From positions 913,147,648 to 913,211,647 of the forward strand of contig NC_081414.1 in assembly GCF_030272615.1 (NCBI RefSeq): DNA of 64,000 nt, written 5' to 3'. Shown one piece after another: positions 44,801 through 55,700 of the stretch (position 1 is its first letter; each line of letters opens with the position of its first letter). The translations under genes and the position numbers were made by a program. The notes below the pieces were generated by a model. The model saw only the letters and a program-made list of their open reading frames with translations, was not told where the DNA came from and searched no databases. Source of the stretch: Cryptomeria japonica. Its lineage: Eukaryota; Streptophyta; Pinopsida; Cupressales; Cupressaceae.

Positions 44801-46339
44801 GATTGTTTGAGTAGGCCTCCAATTGCAGGTTTGACAATAGTGTTGGATTCATGCGGTCATCAATCATCCACTTGGGAACAACTATATAGTACTGACCCTG
44901 ATTTTGCTAACATCCATAGTAATTTGGTAGAAGGAAAATCTGTCTCTGATTTTCACTTGCAGGATGGGTTTCTTTGCCATAATGGTCACATATGTGTACC
45001 CACCGAAGAACGGAAGAAAATGATATGGGAAGCTCACTACAGTCGTGTTGCAGGACATTTTGGTATTGGTAAGACTACTGCTATCCTTCAAAAGTATTTC
45101 TATTGGCCAAAAATGAAGCAAGATGTCATTTCACATATACAAGCTTGTGCAGCCTGTGCAATTGCAAAACCAACAAACCGTAAGTTGGGTCTATACTTAC
45201 CATTACCTATTCCTGATAAGCCATGGCAATCTATTTCAATGGATTTTATGTCTGGGCTTCCAACTACCAGGCGGGGGCATGATTGTGTATATGTTGTGGT
45301 AGATAGGTTTTCTAAAATGGCTATCATGGTGGCATGTAAAAAGATGATTTCTGCAGAAGATACTGCCAAGCTATTTTTTGAACATGTGTGGGTTCATTTT
45401 GGTTTGCCAAAAACCATTATTTCTGATAGGGATAGCAGGTTCATCAGCAAATTTTGGTCTGCACTATGGGCTAAAATGGACACGAAACTGACAAAGTCCA
45501 CAGCATTCCATCCTCAAACAGATGGGCAGACAGAAGTGGTGAATCGAATGATTATTCATATTTTACGGATGTATCATTCAAAACATCCTCGCACGTGGGA
45601 TGAAAGCTTACCCTATGTGCAACACAGCTACAACCGTGCACTCCATAGTACTACAGGGCACAGTCCATTTGAGGTTTCTCTTGGGTACCAGCCATTGGCA
45701 CCTATGGATGTAGCAATACCATCTCTACAGTCTAGCAGTCCATTGAATGGTGACAAGGAGGTAGATAAAGCAGAAAAATTCATTGATAACATTAGACACC
45801 TACAACAACAAGTTCATGAGATATTGGAGCAGAGTAATCAGAAATATAAGGAAAGACATGATAAACATAGAACTCCCCATCAGTTTCAGGTTGGTGACAA
45901 GGTATGGTTACATTTTCAGAAAGAGCGTCTGCATGGACCAAATAGGAAGCTCCGACCTCTTCGTTATGGACCATACACTATTGTGAAACAAGTTGGTGAG
46001 AATGCTTTTGAACTTAATTTGCCATCCTTTTTGGGACTGCATCCAGTTTTCAATGTGGAGTTGTTGAGACCCTATTTTCCTCCTTTATTGGATATCTCCC
46101 AAGCTACTGAATACATTCAAGCTGCAGAGTTAAACCCCTCTACTACTGCTCCAGTCCAGTGTGACCATGTTACTGAAGCCATTTTAAAGACTTTGAGAAA
46201 TCAGAAAATCCCTTTGTATTGGGTGGTTCGAGCTGGTCAGCATTCTCATCAAGGCAAGTGGCTTACTAAGGAACAAATTGAAGAACAATTTCCTCATCTG
46301 TTGCAGCAGATTAGTGCAATGGGGCCCATTGCCTCTTAA
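41813..46339 (+). CDS. Gypsy gag-pol polyprotein, uninterrupted
   Basis: About 1508 codons from ATG at 41813 (MPIYTRSSYQRLGL); the phase opens upstream but without another ATG. In order: gag domain (~residues 85-270, e.g. VDNWLSKLDRYFSV, FHSLSAKLGI); a CX2HX4HX4C knuckle, CELHRSPTHNTKDC (~310); aspartic protease FIVDSGSQ (~395); reverse transcriptase GTWRLCIDYRALNK and catalytic YLDD (~740); RNase H ETDASDYALGAVL (~890); integrase zinc site with HX3H-type start at ~1075 and CAAC; catalytic core SMDFMSG, ISDRDSRF and TDGQTEVVNR (~1140-1245), giving the D, D, E triad. The tail VTEAILKTLRNQKIPLYWVV ... WLTKEQIEEQFPHL faintly resembles a chromodomain, which would favour a chromovirus. Gag and pol share one frame, so their ratio is probably set after translation. 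Confidence 0.95.
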   Translation: MPIYTRSSYQRLGLDTQDLSKYPPLRRTQSKMSDNDVKKLVEEALNKQREEMMSQFSNLLQKQKPSESETPFRGNTPFKVQVNFDIPNFEGKVDAEAVDNWLSKLDRYFSVNNFSDAEKITFALLKAETHVKLAWETKVANKEQESVAEDDFILSLDKKPTWGEFVEYIKEAYLPEDIYEQKYIEWQLLRQRRDQSVQDYTNTFHSLSAKLGINDSEKHRILKYRSGLHRYIQTEMDFLNIETLATAYKYATKIEEKSKQRWKRDYFANNKPRAEGGNKFAGKQVTKEPHSNSPKNTWWSTKKTDTGMWCELHRSPTHNTKDCRSIKNLMTEIRGEEAEPESPPIDNSKKEENDSIIEANPYAVVGTAKVFPREDEERLFHSQMWVDGKPLHFIVDSGSQKNLISRETVKRLNLKVTRHPQPYSMGWVNEGQDIQINQQCRLPYSIKPFKDEVICDVAPLDVCDVLLGQPYMYQRHGVYESRPRSVTIKLGEKRYRIPEVCPTKTASLISAKQCKRLIAQTGAFIVLMIRPEQTKSVVLNTHAKVTENQQNQIDKILKEYHNVFTPPVGVPTHCQVKHSIDLIPGTPLPHEPIYRRSVLENNEIKRQIQELIQKGHIRPSASPCGSPIVLAKKKDGTWRLCIDYRALNKISVKNRYPIPRIDDLLDQLRGAKFFTKVDLKSGYHQVPIDPADVWKTAFKSKEGLFEWLVMPFGLTNAPATFMRLMNDVLRPFIDSFVVVYLDDILIFSRTWSEHLQHVEQVLSTLQKHKLYANIEKCSFGMQSIQYLGYIIDIEGVHVDPAKIQIIQDWPSPKNFTELRSFLGLANFYRRFVFGFSHISWPLNQSLRGGAQAKFQWTEAKQQAFEELKKRLCSAPVLVLPDLHQAFEIETDASDYALGAVLTQNGHPVAYHSETFSDTVRKYPTYDKELYAIVQACKQWKHYILGKETVIHTDHKPLQFLQTQGKLQNDRHQRWSVYLQQFHLNIRHKKGSSNKVADCLSRPPIAGLTIVLDSCGHQSSTWEQLYSTDPDFANIHSNLVEGKSVSDFHLQDGFLCHNGHICVPTEERKKMIWEAHYSRVAGHFGIGKTTAILQKYFYWPKMKQDVISHIQACAACAIAKPTNRKLGLYLPLPIPDKPWQSISMDFMSGLPTTRRGHDCVYVVVDRFSKMAIMVACKKMISAEDTAKLFFEHVWVHFGLPKTIISDRDSRFISKFWSALWAKMDTKLTKSTAFHPQTDGQTEVVNRMIIHILRMYHSKHPRTWDESLPYVQHSYNRALHSTTGHSPFEVSLGYQPLAPMDVAIPSLQSSSPLNGDKEVDKAEKFIDNIRHLQQQVHEILEQSNQKYKERHDKHRTPHQFQVGDKVWLHFQKERLHGPNRKLRPLRYGPYTIVKQVGENAFELNLPSFLGLHPVFNVELLRPYFPPLLDISQATEYIQAAELNPSTTAPVQCDHVTEAILKTLRNQKIPLYWVVRAGQHSHQGKWLTKEQIEEQFPHLLQQISAMGPIAS

Positions 46340-46350
46340 GGGGGGAGGAA
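46337..46350 (+). other. Polypurine tract of the intact gypsy element
   Basis: taaggggggaggaa, overlapping the stop codon of the polyprotein and directly touching the 3' LTR. Confidence 0.9.
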
Positions 46351-46850
46351 TGATCAGGATTAAATTGGGAAAATATTGAAATCTAATTTTCAAAATTTTC
46401 TATGTTTTAGTAAATTGCAATTTTGAGGGTCTTCGGTGCATTTTTGGACAAATGTTGGGCGCGGAAACATGAAGAGAAATCTTCGATGTTTCCGAAATTT
46501 GGTTCTAGATTATTTGAATACCTTTCCAACGCATCAAACGGTTTGTAATTCGGAGCTAGGATGAGAAAGTTATGCCTTCTCAAAGTGGACTAAATTTTAT
46601 ATTTAGTTTTTTGATAATTTTGATAGTTTTAGTAGTTTAATTGTAATAAACATTATTGTGACTCTTCGTTTCAATTCCAAGGGATTTGTGTGACCCTTGG
46701 GATACATTCGACTTGTATAAACTCCAATTTTGAATAGAATGGAGACAGTTTTTGGCTTGCAATCTTCTTGTTGTCAATTTTTGTGTTGAAATCTACAATA
46801 CCGCAGGTATCACACCAGGTATTGTAATCTGGTTTTCATAAATCAGATCA
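46351..46850 (+). repeat. 3' LTR of the intact gypsy element
   Basis: 500 bp, identical to the 5' LTR except for one T fewer in a homopolymer. Confidence 0.95.
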
Positions 46851-46869
46851 ATCACCGAGCTAAATTTTA

Positions 46870-47815
46870 CTAATTTATCGGCTTGATAATTTTTAAAAAT
46901 ATCTTTGCTTGATGTCGCAAGAAATGATGCTCCCCGACTCGACCCCCGCACCACTCATCACTTCGGACGGAGGAAAGTCAAGCATCCAAACATTTGGAAT
47001 GACTTCCCTCAGAAAAAACAAGAGCACCTGCATATTCTTCGTAAGTTGTATTTACCTCATTTTCTTTTGATTGATTATCAACCTTTTTAAAAGACCAGCA
47101 ATTTCTCTTCATGTGGCCTTCCTTACCATAATACCAACAGCTAATTCTGCTAGTCATTGATCCTCTTCTATTATTCTCCTTCCCTCATTCTTATGTTCTC
47201 CCTCTACTTCCGTTTACCAAAGTGTCTTCCAATGAGGTATCTTGGTTTTTCCTTCTCACGTCCTCTCTCAAAAGAATCCCAATATTGTCATTGAATTTTA
47301 GCACGCTTCCCTTCTTACCAGATATCAAGTTACTAACAATCATAACTCCTTTCTAGCTATCAAGTAAAGAACACAACAAGATATCTTTGATCTCATCATC
47401 CAAATTAATATTGACAGAAATTAATTGATTCATCAAAAGGTGTTGAATGCATTGAAATGATTTGTGAGATTACCACCTTCATTCATTTTCAAATTGTACA
47501 ATTTCTTCATAAAAAATGCCTTGTTCAATGCAGAGACAATGTCATATATATCTGATAAGTGATCCCATTACCCTTTCAATGTCTCTTTTGTTGAGACATT
47601 AAACAAAACATTGTTAGATAGAGAGAGAATAATCATGGCCACCGCCTTCCGATCTAGTTTGTCCCAATCTTCATCCAACATGATCGAAAGGTTTTTTCTT
47701 CCATAATGATCAAAAGGTTCTTTAATGATTAAAAGATCTTCAAACTGCAACTTCAAAATTCTGTTCTAAGAATTTCTCAATTCTCCATTTGTCTATCGCC
47801 TCCATTTCTTCTTGT
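46870..47815 (-). pseudogene. Outer copia gag remnant
   Basis: Minus-strand pieces: KNLSIMLDEDWDKLDRKAVA with MIILSLSNNVLFNV (47568-47690), LNKAFFMKKLYNLKMNEGG (~47460-47530) and a zinc knuckle with one Cys lost, CWYYGKEGHMKRNCW (~47100-47145). This is copia gag in the usual place after the PBS. Many stops and shifts. It is separated from its own pol by the intact gypsy insertion. Confidence 0.8.
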
Positions 47816-47843
47816 TTGTGAATGGTTTTTCTGATTCTCTTCA

Positions 47844-47855
47844 GCTATAATACCA
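47844..47855 (-). other. Degenerate PBS of the outer copia
   Basis: Minus strand TGGTATTATAGC, two mismatches from the initiator-Met site, two bases from the LTR. Confidence 0.7.
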
Positions 47856-47857
47856 AT

Positions 47858-48132
47858 TGTTAAATAAGCTATATATATAACAAATAGAGATATTAGAACA
47901 CAAACACAACAAACTACATGTTTCACCAGTTTGAATACATCCACGGGAAAAGCAAGATATTCATCTCTTTATTGATCACAAGAATTACAAAGTTTTTCAT
48001 CAATCACACAAATGTTTCAATCCCCAAAACATATATACTGAACTCATCAAGGCATATGAAGAGTCCAAAACAGGGAAGATGAAAGGTTTATTTGACTCAT
48101 AGTTTGATGGTTGGATTTCACACATCCGAACA
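47858..48132 (-). repeat. 5' LTR of the outer copia
   Basis: 275 bp, starts TGTTAAATAAGC and ends CCGAACA, followed by TSD AACAT. Homologous to 36390-36699 (gagatattagaa, cattcatctc, gatgaaaggttta). Confidence 0.85.
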
Positions 48133-48137
48133 AACAT

Positions 48138-50844
48138 GACTTTCAAAGACTTATTTGACAAGAAATGTCAAATAAGGAACATGAAAAATGAGGCAACCGC
48201 AGGTACATCCATAAAAAACACAAAGCATGCATGAATATAACATTAGTATAAAACAGCTGTGAAAGGACAAAACGTATAATTTTAAATTTATAATAAAAAT
48301 CCAAAACAAAATCTGTCCTACACAGTATTTTGCAAACTCTCCTGAAAACCACCTTTCCTTCAGCTTCTTTATTGATATTTCAAAAAAAAGGATGACAAAT
48401 AGATTGGTAAAACATCTAACTGGTGAACAGAAAATAGAAAAGATGTGAATTTGTCACTAAAAGGAAGGAGACATGCTGAAGCATTGTTTCAGATAAAGAA
48501 ATGCCCAATTCCATATTGCCATCTAAGGTTGGAGATCAAAGTTTTTCTTCCTATAGCATATAATGGGAAATCACAATTGGAAGGGCCAATCTTTGACAAT
48601 CTACTCATCATTTGCATTAGCACATAGAATGGCATTCAACACCGTCCCTTCCGTGGCAAGCAAGTTGCTCCGGTTGCCTTATTGTTCAAGAATATCCAAA
48701 TTCCAGACAACAGTCAAGGCTGCAACATGCTGTTAATCTATTAGGAGACCTATATATTAACCTGCATATCTTTCAATAGCTATTTTTTTTACACAATGAC
48801 ATACAACTAGAGCATAATCTTTTGTTATAAACTACAGACATAACCTTATACTTGAATTTTCATGGCATGGCATTTTATACAGGTACCATAACTGGCAATC
48901 TACAGCCAGTTCAAGGGCTAAGACTGTAGCTTATGCCATGAAGTTTGCCTCCAAGCATTGCCTAACTCAAGACCATCATAAGAAATGAAAATAAATATGA
49001 GCAACTCCCATATGAAACTGATGGCAAGCATTGAAAACCTTCAACAATAACATAATGGAATTCTATCTAAACTTGATCCTCGCAGATCAATCAACATCAA
49101 AACTTTGGATATTTGAACAGTCTTTTATGATGCTAAAATGAAAATAAATAAGAACAAACCCCACGAAGCTATTAGCAAGCATAAAAGAACAACAACAGTA
49201 TAAAATTATCTCAACTTGATCACCACAGATAAACTGAATCTCAACTCTCAGTAGATTTTTGAATAAAATTGCAAATGCCTTATATGATCCCATTACAGAA
49301 CCATTTCTTGACAAGAATTAGCCCCGATTCCTCTATATAAGTTATCCTTAGCAATTGACATTGCACCAAAAGAACAGTAGATAGAAGAAAAATTACTTCC
49401 GGATTTGAAGAAACAAGGAATTGTTTTCTTCATCAAACCCAATGAGCAAACATTCCACAATCTGACATCACTTTTGTTCTTCATTTATGAAAAAGGGTTA
49501 AGATATTCAAAGCAAATTCCTCAACCTAAAAAATAATCAAAGACAAAGGTTTAGGATCTAAATGTAGTAACAGATTGGGATTTACTGTAAAGTATTGTGT
49601 ATGGCCGTTTGACTGTAACAATTGCAAGCCATAGGTAGGCGGGATGTTGGAAAAACTAGTGGAACTTGGTTTTACAACTGCCAATTGCATTTTCTTGAAA
49701 TTTCGTAAAGCCTAGTAAGAAGAGCCATTTTATACATGTTGGTGTGGCTTTTATGTGGATTCACTATGACACGGTGATGAATCAGAGTGATGCATTTTTA
49801 AAACTTTTGGCATAAATGCACAAATAGAAACTTGACCTTGAACTAAAATGAGAAATCTGTTTAAAAAAGTGTGTACTAACATTTCACTGAGAAATCTGTT
49901 TAAAAAAGTGTGTACTAACATTTCACTCATATTTAAAGCATCATATATGATTGTTCCATTAAAGAATGAACAATCGGGTTTATGCTTTTGAAAAAGAACT
50001 TCAACAAATAAACTTAAACAATTCGGATTTTGCAAACTTGAAACATAGACAGATTTGAACTCATGAACAATGAATACCTTTTAACTAAACTTAATATATC
50101 AGAGCATTAATATATCAGAGCATTGACTAAAAGACCACTTTAATAAGTAACAGAATGAGAGACAAAAGACATCACATAACACATATATTTTCTAGGTGGA
50201 AAAACCTTCATGGGGTATAAAAAACCACTCGAAACTTGTCTTTTTATTCAATCCACAAAATCAACCCTTTACAAAGGTGGAGTAACAACTCTACACCTCA
50301 ACCAAATCTCCTTCACCACTTCAATGTCTAAAAAAATTGTAATCAATAATGATCTTACAACTGCATTGAACTTGCAGTCCTAACACCACAATTGAGTACA
50401 CTAAAAATGAATGATTTTCAATGATACCAACTACAATATGCACTGTATGAAACAGTGTTACAATAAACTTTCACCAACTACAAGCAAAATTCTCTGTTGT
50501 AAAAATCTGAGATAATAAGATTGTTTACAATCCTTGTACAAACTTTTTTATTTTCAACAAAAACCTTTCACTGTTGTTTTATCTTTCTTTTTCATCCCAG
50601 ACAGTAATGGCTTAAAGCAATAAATTTTATAGAGCAAAAACACAAAGGAAACCCTAAATAAGACTATAAACTCGATTCATAGATTGAACCCCCGAGTTAG
50701 GGTTTCAAGAGATCATAAGTTGTCTTCAGCATTAAAAAAAAAACAGAACAAGTCCTTTTGTTTTTCTGTAAATCAATAACTGAATTTTTTTTTATATAAA
50801 TGTCTTTTTTTCTACTTCCAAAGACAAAACTGAAAACCTTTTTC
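48138..50844. other. No gene seen
   Basis: Frames are below 100 codons on both strands and none shows a family motif. The tandem duplication at 49850 is listed separately. The 300 bases before 50844 were joined to 62375 before the second nest inserted. Confidence 0.5.
49850..49927. repeat. Two exact 39-bp tandem copies
   Basis: Units 49850-49888 and 49889-49927, starting gagaaatctgtttaaaaaag. Confidence 0.9.
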
Positions 50845-50849
50845 AAAAT

Positions 50850-51145
50850 TGAAGAAGTTGAGAAATACAACTTCAGAGATCTCAAGAACCCCTGCAAGCA
50901 AAATACCTATCACAAGAGAAAAATGGAGGCAAAAACACAATAATGGCTCTGAAGAAAAAGATAATCATTCAGAGAGGGAATCAAATAAAAAGTACATTAC
51001 AATCCTCATAAAAGGATATTAGCAACCCTAAAGAAACACTGAAGGGATAAAGTGTATTTAACCTACAATATTATTAAATGCCTAAGAGTATAATAAACTA
51101 ATAATTAAATAAATAAGTATTAGCTAATACAAGATAACTCTAACA
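50850..51145 (-). repeat. 3' LTR of the outer TRIM/LARD-like element
   Basis: 296 bp, with a segment near 51045-51095 that differs from the 269-bp partner, the main cause of the length difference. Confidence 0.8.
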
Positions 51146-51227
51146 CCCCCCTTAAGATGAACTTAGGGAGTAGCTAAAAAACTAAATGCATGAAGCGAAA
51201 AATGCAACTACATGATGAAGGCAAACT

Positions 51228-52517
51228 TGTTAGATCCAACTGGTACTGAGAGGGGAGGGGTGAATAAGTGCATTATCGGTTTTTACTAATTGAAACTTTA
51301 GCTTTAAATATAAACTAATTAACCATTCACCAATGTATACAATTACTGCAAAAGATTAAGCATGCATGAAAAGATACACAAAGACACAGATTTATCTCGT
51401 GGAAACCCAATAGGGAGAAAACCACGGTGTGAGTAGGAACTCAAAAAATTTGTACTCTTCTGGAGTACGCCCGGTGAAGAGCCATCCCTATTAAGAGATT
51501 ACAAAGACACTGGTTAGGTGCCACCCGGTTAAGGGATTTTGATAAAGGTCGGTTAGTGTCTTTACCTTGTTAAAGGTAGCCTGGTTAGAGGACTTAGAAC
51601 ATCAGTTAAGATGTTACCCTGTTAAGGGATTTATACAATGGGAGCTGTCAAAGTCCACCTAGTTAAGGGATTTATATTGCAGTCATTTCAAAACAACAGA
51701 TAAAATGATCAGATACATGAAGCTACACATTAGCCTGATCAGATCACAATTAGGCATTAGTCTTGGTCTGCATTGGTTGTGTCTCTCCTTCACAACTCTA
51801 TCTTATGTCGGTTTGTTGATACTTGAATCCTGCACTGCCAGACCTCTATCACCTGAGTCACTTCTCTGTGAAACCCCACTCTTTCGGTCTTCTGTCACTC
51901 AGCTCTGCACGCTCTGAAACTCCCCCTGTGTACTTTTTCATATTCAACTTTGAGCACCTTGATAACAACCTTCTCAGCAATGAGATTTGTGTATTTATAG
52001 ATCCTTAAGCCTTTCGCCAACTTTTCCCTCCAAAACATACCTTTCAAAATTCCATTGTCAAGCCTTAAAATGTGCTTCTAGAATCATGCAGGAATCTCTG
52101 TCAATTCTACCAAACATGTTGGTTGACTGAGAGAAGACTTCTGATTTAGCTGATTGTAACTAAACGTTACGAGTCTGTCGGTTACCGAATTTTCCAGTGA
52201 ACCAATCAATACCTTGACTAGCCGATTTCTTCCAGTGTATCGGTTTAGTCTTTGCTTAGCCGGTGGACATCTTCCTTACCAATCATCACCGCTACCCAAT
52301 TGCCTTGTTGCTTGCTGGTCTACTACTTGTCGGTCTACTTCTTGTCGGTATACTTACTGTCTGTCGATTTACTCACTGCTTGGTCTTACTGTCTGCCTGT
52401 TACTCACTGCCCGGTTTGCTTACTCCCTAAGGATTGGGAAGACTAAGGAGATGATGTTGCCAACAATGAGAACCATATTGTTTACCGGTCATACAAAATT
52501 TCATTAGAATGCCAACA
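51228..52517 (-). repeat. 3' LTR of the 51228-60389 element
   Basis: 1290 bp. It contains the motif TGAGAGGGGAGGGGTGAAT at 51246-51265, a run of imperfect cc.gttaaggga repeats (51470-51670) and short ctacttgtcggt repeats near 52315-52400. Interior to it, 52518-52532 gives a polypurine tract (minus strand aaagggggagtt). Confidence 0.85.
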
Positions 52518-52709
52518 AACTCCCCCTTTGGCATTGGTGGCAAATTCTACAAACTACTGAGCCGGTCCCATGGCCCTTGTTCCTGACAAGACTCCATAAA
52601 AGCCAAATTCCCCCTTTTGCCATCAATGGCAAAGCCTATCCAAGATGATTTGTCAAAATAAAGCAAAAATCTCTTTGAAGGTTTCCTGAGCCACTTTTAA
52701 GGAAGATTC

Positions 52710-55700
52710 CTATGAAGATTGAATTTGTTTCATGGTAGCAAAGTGGTCATGTAATACTGCAATGAAGACCTCCATATTGTCAATTGTCTTGCAGTTTGGT
52801 ACATTAATTAGGTGGTTTGCCTCTTTAATGTTGAGTTGCATGAATTCTATAATTGGTGCTAAATAGCACTGAAGCTCTAACATGCTAAGACTTCTTTTGT
52901 CTTCTTCATCTTTCAACTTTCTAAGTTGATGATTGAGCATTTTGATTTTTCCAGTGAAAGTTGATGTTGAACTACTAAGAGGATCAAATGAGCTTACCAC
53001 ATCCTGAATCTCCTTTTGAATTTGATTTCTATTATCATCCAAATCTTTGATTAAGACAGGAAAGTTTGAAGATTTCAACAAGAGTTGACCAACTTGATGT
53101 AGTGTGGTCTTAACTTCTTATGTTCTGGTTGATAGAGCAACTTTGCCAACTGATATCTACTCCATTAGGTTATCTACTCACTTAGATTCATATTGTCTTA
53201 TTGCAACCTTCTCCAGATCGGTTTCCTCTAAACTTATTGATTTGACCAGAGTATTCAACTGATCAATAATGGGTGCAGTATCATCAACTACAATGTCCAG
53301 TATGAGATCAGATAGAATTGTTTTGGCAGAGGTGAGGATTCTTGCTTTCTTTTTCTTTTCTCTCAGTTTTACCTTTTCAGCTTGGATTCTCAGTTTTTCT
53401 GAGACTTTCATCAACTGTTTTGGGGTCATCTTCTTTATATCTATAACTGAATCACCTTCTTCTTCTTACTCTGTTCCTTTTTCAATTTTTGAGGGTTCAG
53501 CTTTTGAGCTAGTTGTTGCAACAACTCTTACCTTTTGCTTTACATTTTCCTTGTCTAAGTCTAATTTTATTTTTACCGGAGGGGTATCCAACACTACCGT
53601 GTTATCTTTTATCTCCTCTTCCTCTTTTCTTCTCTTCCTCTTTTCTTTCCTCTGATTTCTTTCCTTCCTCTTTGCCTTCCTCTGTTTTCTTTTCTTCCTT
53701 ATTTCCTTCTTTTGTTTTCTTCTCTTCCCTTGTCTTCTTTTCTTCCTCTTTACCTTCTTCTGTTTTCTATTCTTCCTCTTTTTCTTTCTTTGTTCTCTTC
53801 TCTTCCTCATTTCCTTCCTCTGTTCTCTTCTATTCCTCTATCTTCTTTTCTTCCTCTTTTCCTTCTTGAGAGGGATTAGGATTTGGTGTTGGTAAGTTTC
53901 TATGAGGTGTATCCTCATAAGGAATGTCTTCAACTAACACTTCATCTTGATCTAACAATTTAATTTTATCGGCTTCCTCTATCGGTGAAGTATGAACCGA
54001 TTGTTCAATACCTGTTGTCAGATTGGGAATGTCTGACACAACATCTCCTATCATGTCCTCAACAGAGAATGTATCAAATCCTTCAGTGGAGTCTTTAGCT
54101 TTCCCTTTATCAAGGACAACTGCCCCTTTGCCCTGTTTAGTTTCTTGTTCAATTTCTTCTTCAACCTTCTTTTGTTGGTCCATAATTTCCTTCCACGGGG
54201 CAACACCTTCAGCGTGCATGTCTCTAATTTCACCTACTGTCACTCTTCCAGTTATGTTCCTTATCTTGAAGTATTGAATGCATGCTTCAGCCACCAGTAA
54301 AGGTTGATCAAAATGTAATTCATGTTGCACTTCCATGAGAGCTTTTATTCTGAGCTCTTTTTCAATAGCTAGAGCAGACTTCCATCTTCCTTCAATTTTA
54401 TCCAGCAAATCTGATTGAATAATGCCATACAATTCACTGGAATTTCTACAAAAGGTGTGCAAGTTCCAGATCAAATATTCCTCAAGTTTCCTCTTGTCTT
54501 CATCATTACTAAGAGAATATCTCCTTCCAACACTGGACAAACCTCCAAATTCTTTGATGCCATGCACCATCTCATCAATTGTTGGAGCTTTATTCCTTTG
54601 ACTTCTTCTAACCTTTGTTACTTCCACATCTGACCCAATGTCACCTTCTTTCTTATCCTCTTTAAGTTTTGGATCACTCTTCCTCTTTCTGGTGTAAGTT
54701 ACTCCTACCCGTCTATCTTTGCTTAGTGAAGATATCAGAGTACTTGGATTCTTTTCCTTTGTGTATGTTGTCGGTTTAGTTGCTACAGTGCCCTTTGGTT
54801 TTGTTTTTGTCACTTTATTCTTTTCACCGATCAGTTCTTCATCTTTGGCAGATGTGATCCCTGCTTGCTCACTCGCACCGGTGGAGGTAGTGGCACCGGA
54901 TGCTTCACCTCCATATTTCTTGTCAAGGGTATCTATCATTTTCTTTACTTTTCTTTTAATGATAGATGCCTAAAGTTCTTGTTTTATTTTTTAACTTGCC
55001 TCCTCATATGTTCCAAACCTCTTTGCCTTCAAATCCACCGGTTTAGATAGAAGCATATTGATATGAATTTTAACCAGATCTGCTGAAACCTCATATCCCA
55101 TAGGTGGAACCCAAAAAGTTTTGGGTTCAACTGCTTGGATAATACAACAATCTGTATCTACAAGAAAACAAATGTTTTTCTTGTATTTTTGCGCTATTCC
55201 GATTGGAATTCTTTCCCTCTTGTGCATTCTAGTTTAGAATTATTTGAAATAACCCCACATTGCTTCCCCAAAATTATCTCCCAGATCCCTAATCATTTCA
55301 CCTATCTAAACCACGATATGTTTCTCCTGTGACCATACTACATTACCCTTACCGGGAAAATATTTTAGCACATAGAAGAATATGCATACCAGTAGAGAGC
55401 CATATTTGAAGGATTGCTTCTTATCCTTCTTTATTCTTTTCATGTTCACCATGAACTGACTTTGAATCATCCTGCATATATCATATGTTGCATCTTCTTT
55501 GATAATCCGGTATCCAGCATGGATGGCACCACTCGGCACACTGTTCATCCGGCTTGATTGATATACCCTATAACCCAACACTACAAAGGCAAATCTTATT
55601 TCAGCATCCTCAATATGAGTGATAGTCATTGCTCGACTGTCACACTGATATTTGATTAACCAGATGACTTCATTTGATGAAATTATTCATAGGGTTAATG

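Larger units (their letters stand above)
41285..46850 (+). mobile_element. Young, apparently intact Ty3/gypsy retrotransposon (5566 bp)
   Basis: LTRs at 41285-41785 (501 bp) and 46351-46850 (500 bp) start TGATCAGG and end AGATCA. The perfect TSD ATCAC lies at 41280-41284 and 46851-46855. By eye the LTRs differ only by one T in a T-run. The PBS, a single uninterrupted gag-pol frame and the polypurine tract are all present. It is inserted in the decayed copia element at 36390-48132 and is clearly the youngest large insertion in the window. Nothing needed for retrotransposition is visibly missing, but expression cannot be read from sequence. Confidence 0.95.
36390..48132 (-). mobile_element. Old Ty1/copia element, host of two nested insertions
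   Basis: LTRs at 36390-36699 (3') and 47858-48132 (5') start TGTTAAATAAG, and the whole 11.7 kb is flanked by a perfect TSD AACAT (36385-36389 and 48133-48137). Removing the gypsy element at 41285-46850 and the copia derivative at 38750-40490 leaves about 4.4 kb, a normal copia length. Minus-strand remnants of gag, integrase, reverse transcriptase and RNase H follow in copia order from high to low coordinates. The PBS is degenerate and frames are heavily broken, so it is older than its inserts. Confidence 0.88.

Noticed and set aside
46905-47090. 61-codon plus-strand frame beside the gypsy 3' LTR
   Set aside because: It is antisense to the outer copia gag and protease region and has no motif.
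53466-53869. Lys/Arg/Glu-rich frame as a nuclear or histone-like gene, and the antisense Phe/Ser/Leu-rich frame as a membrane protein
   Set aside because: Both result from the cttcctcttt simple repeat; only the minus-strand phase is continuous with flanking coding-like sequence.
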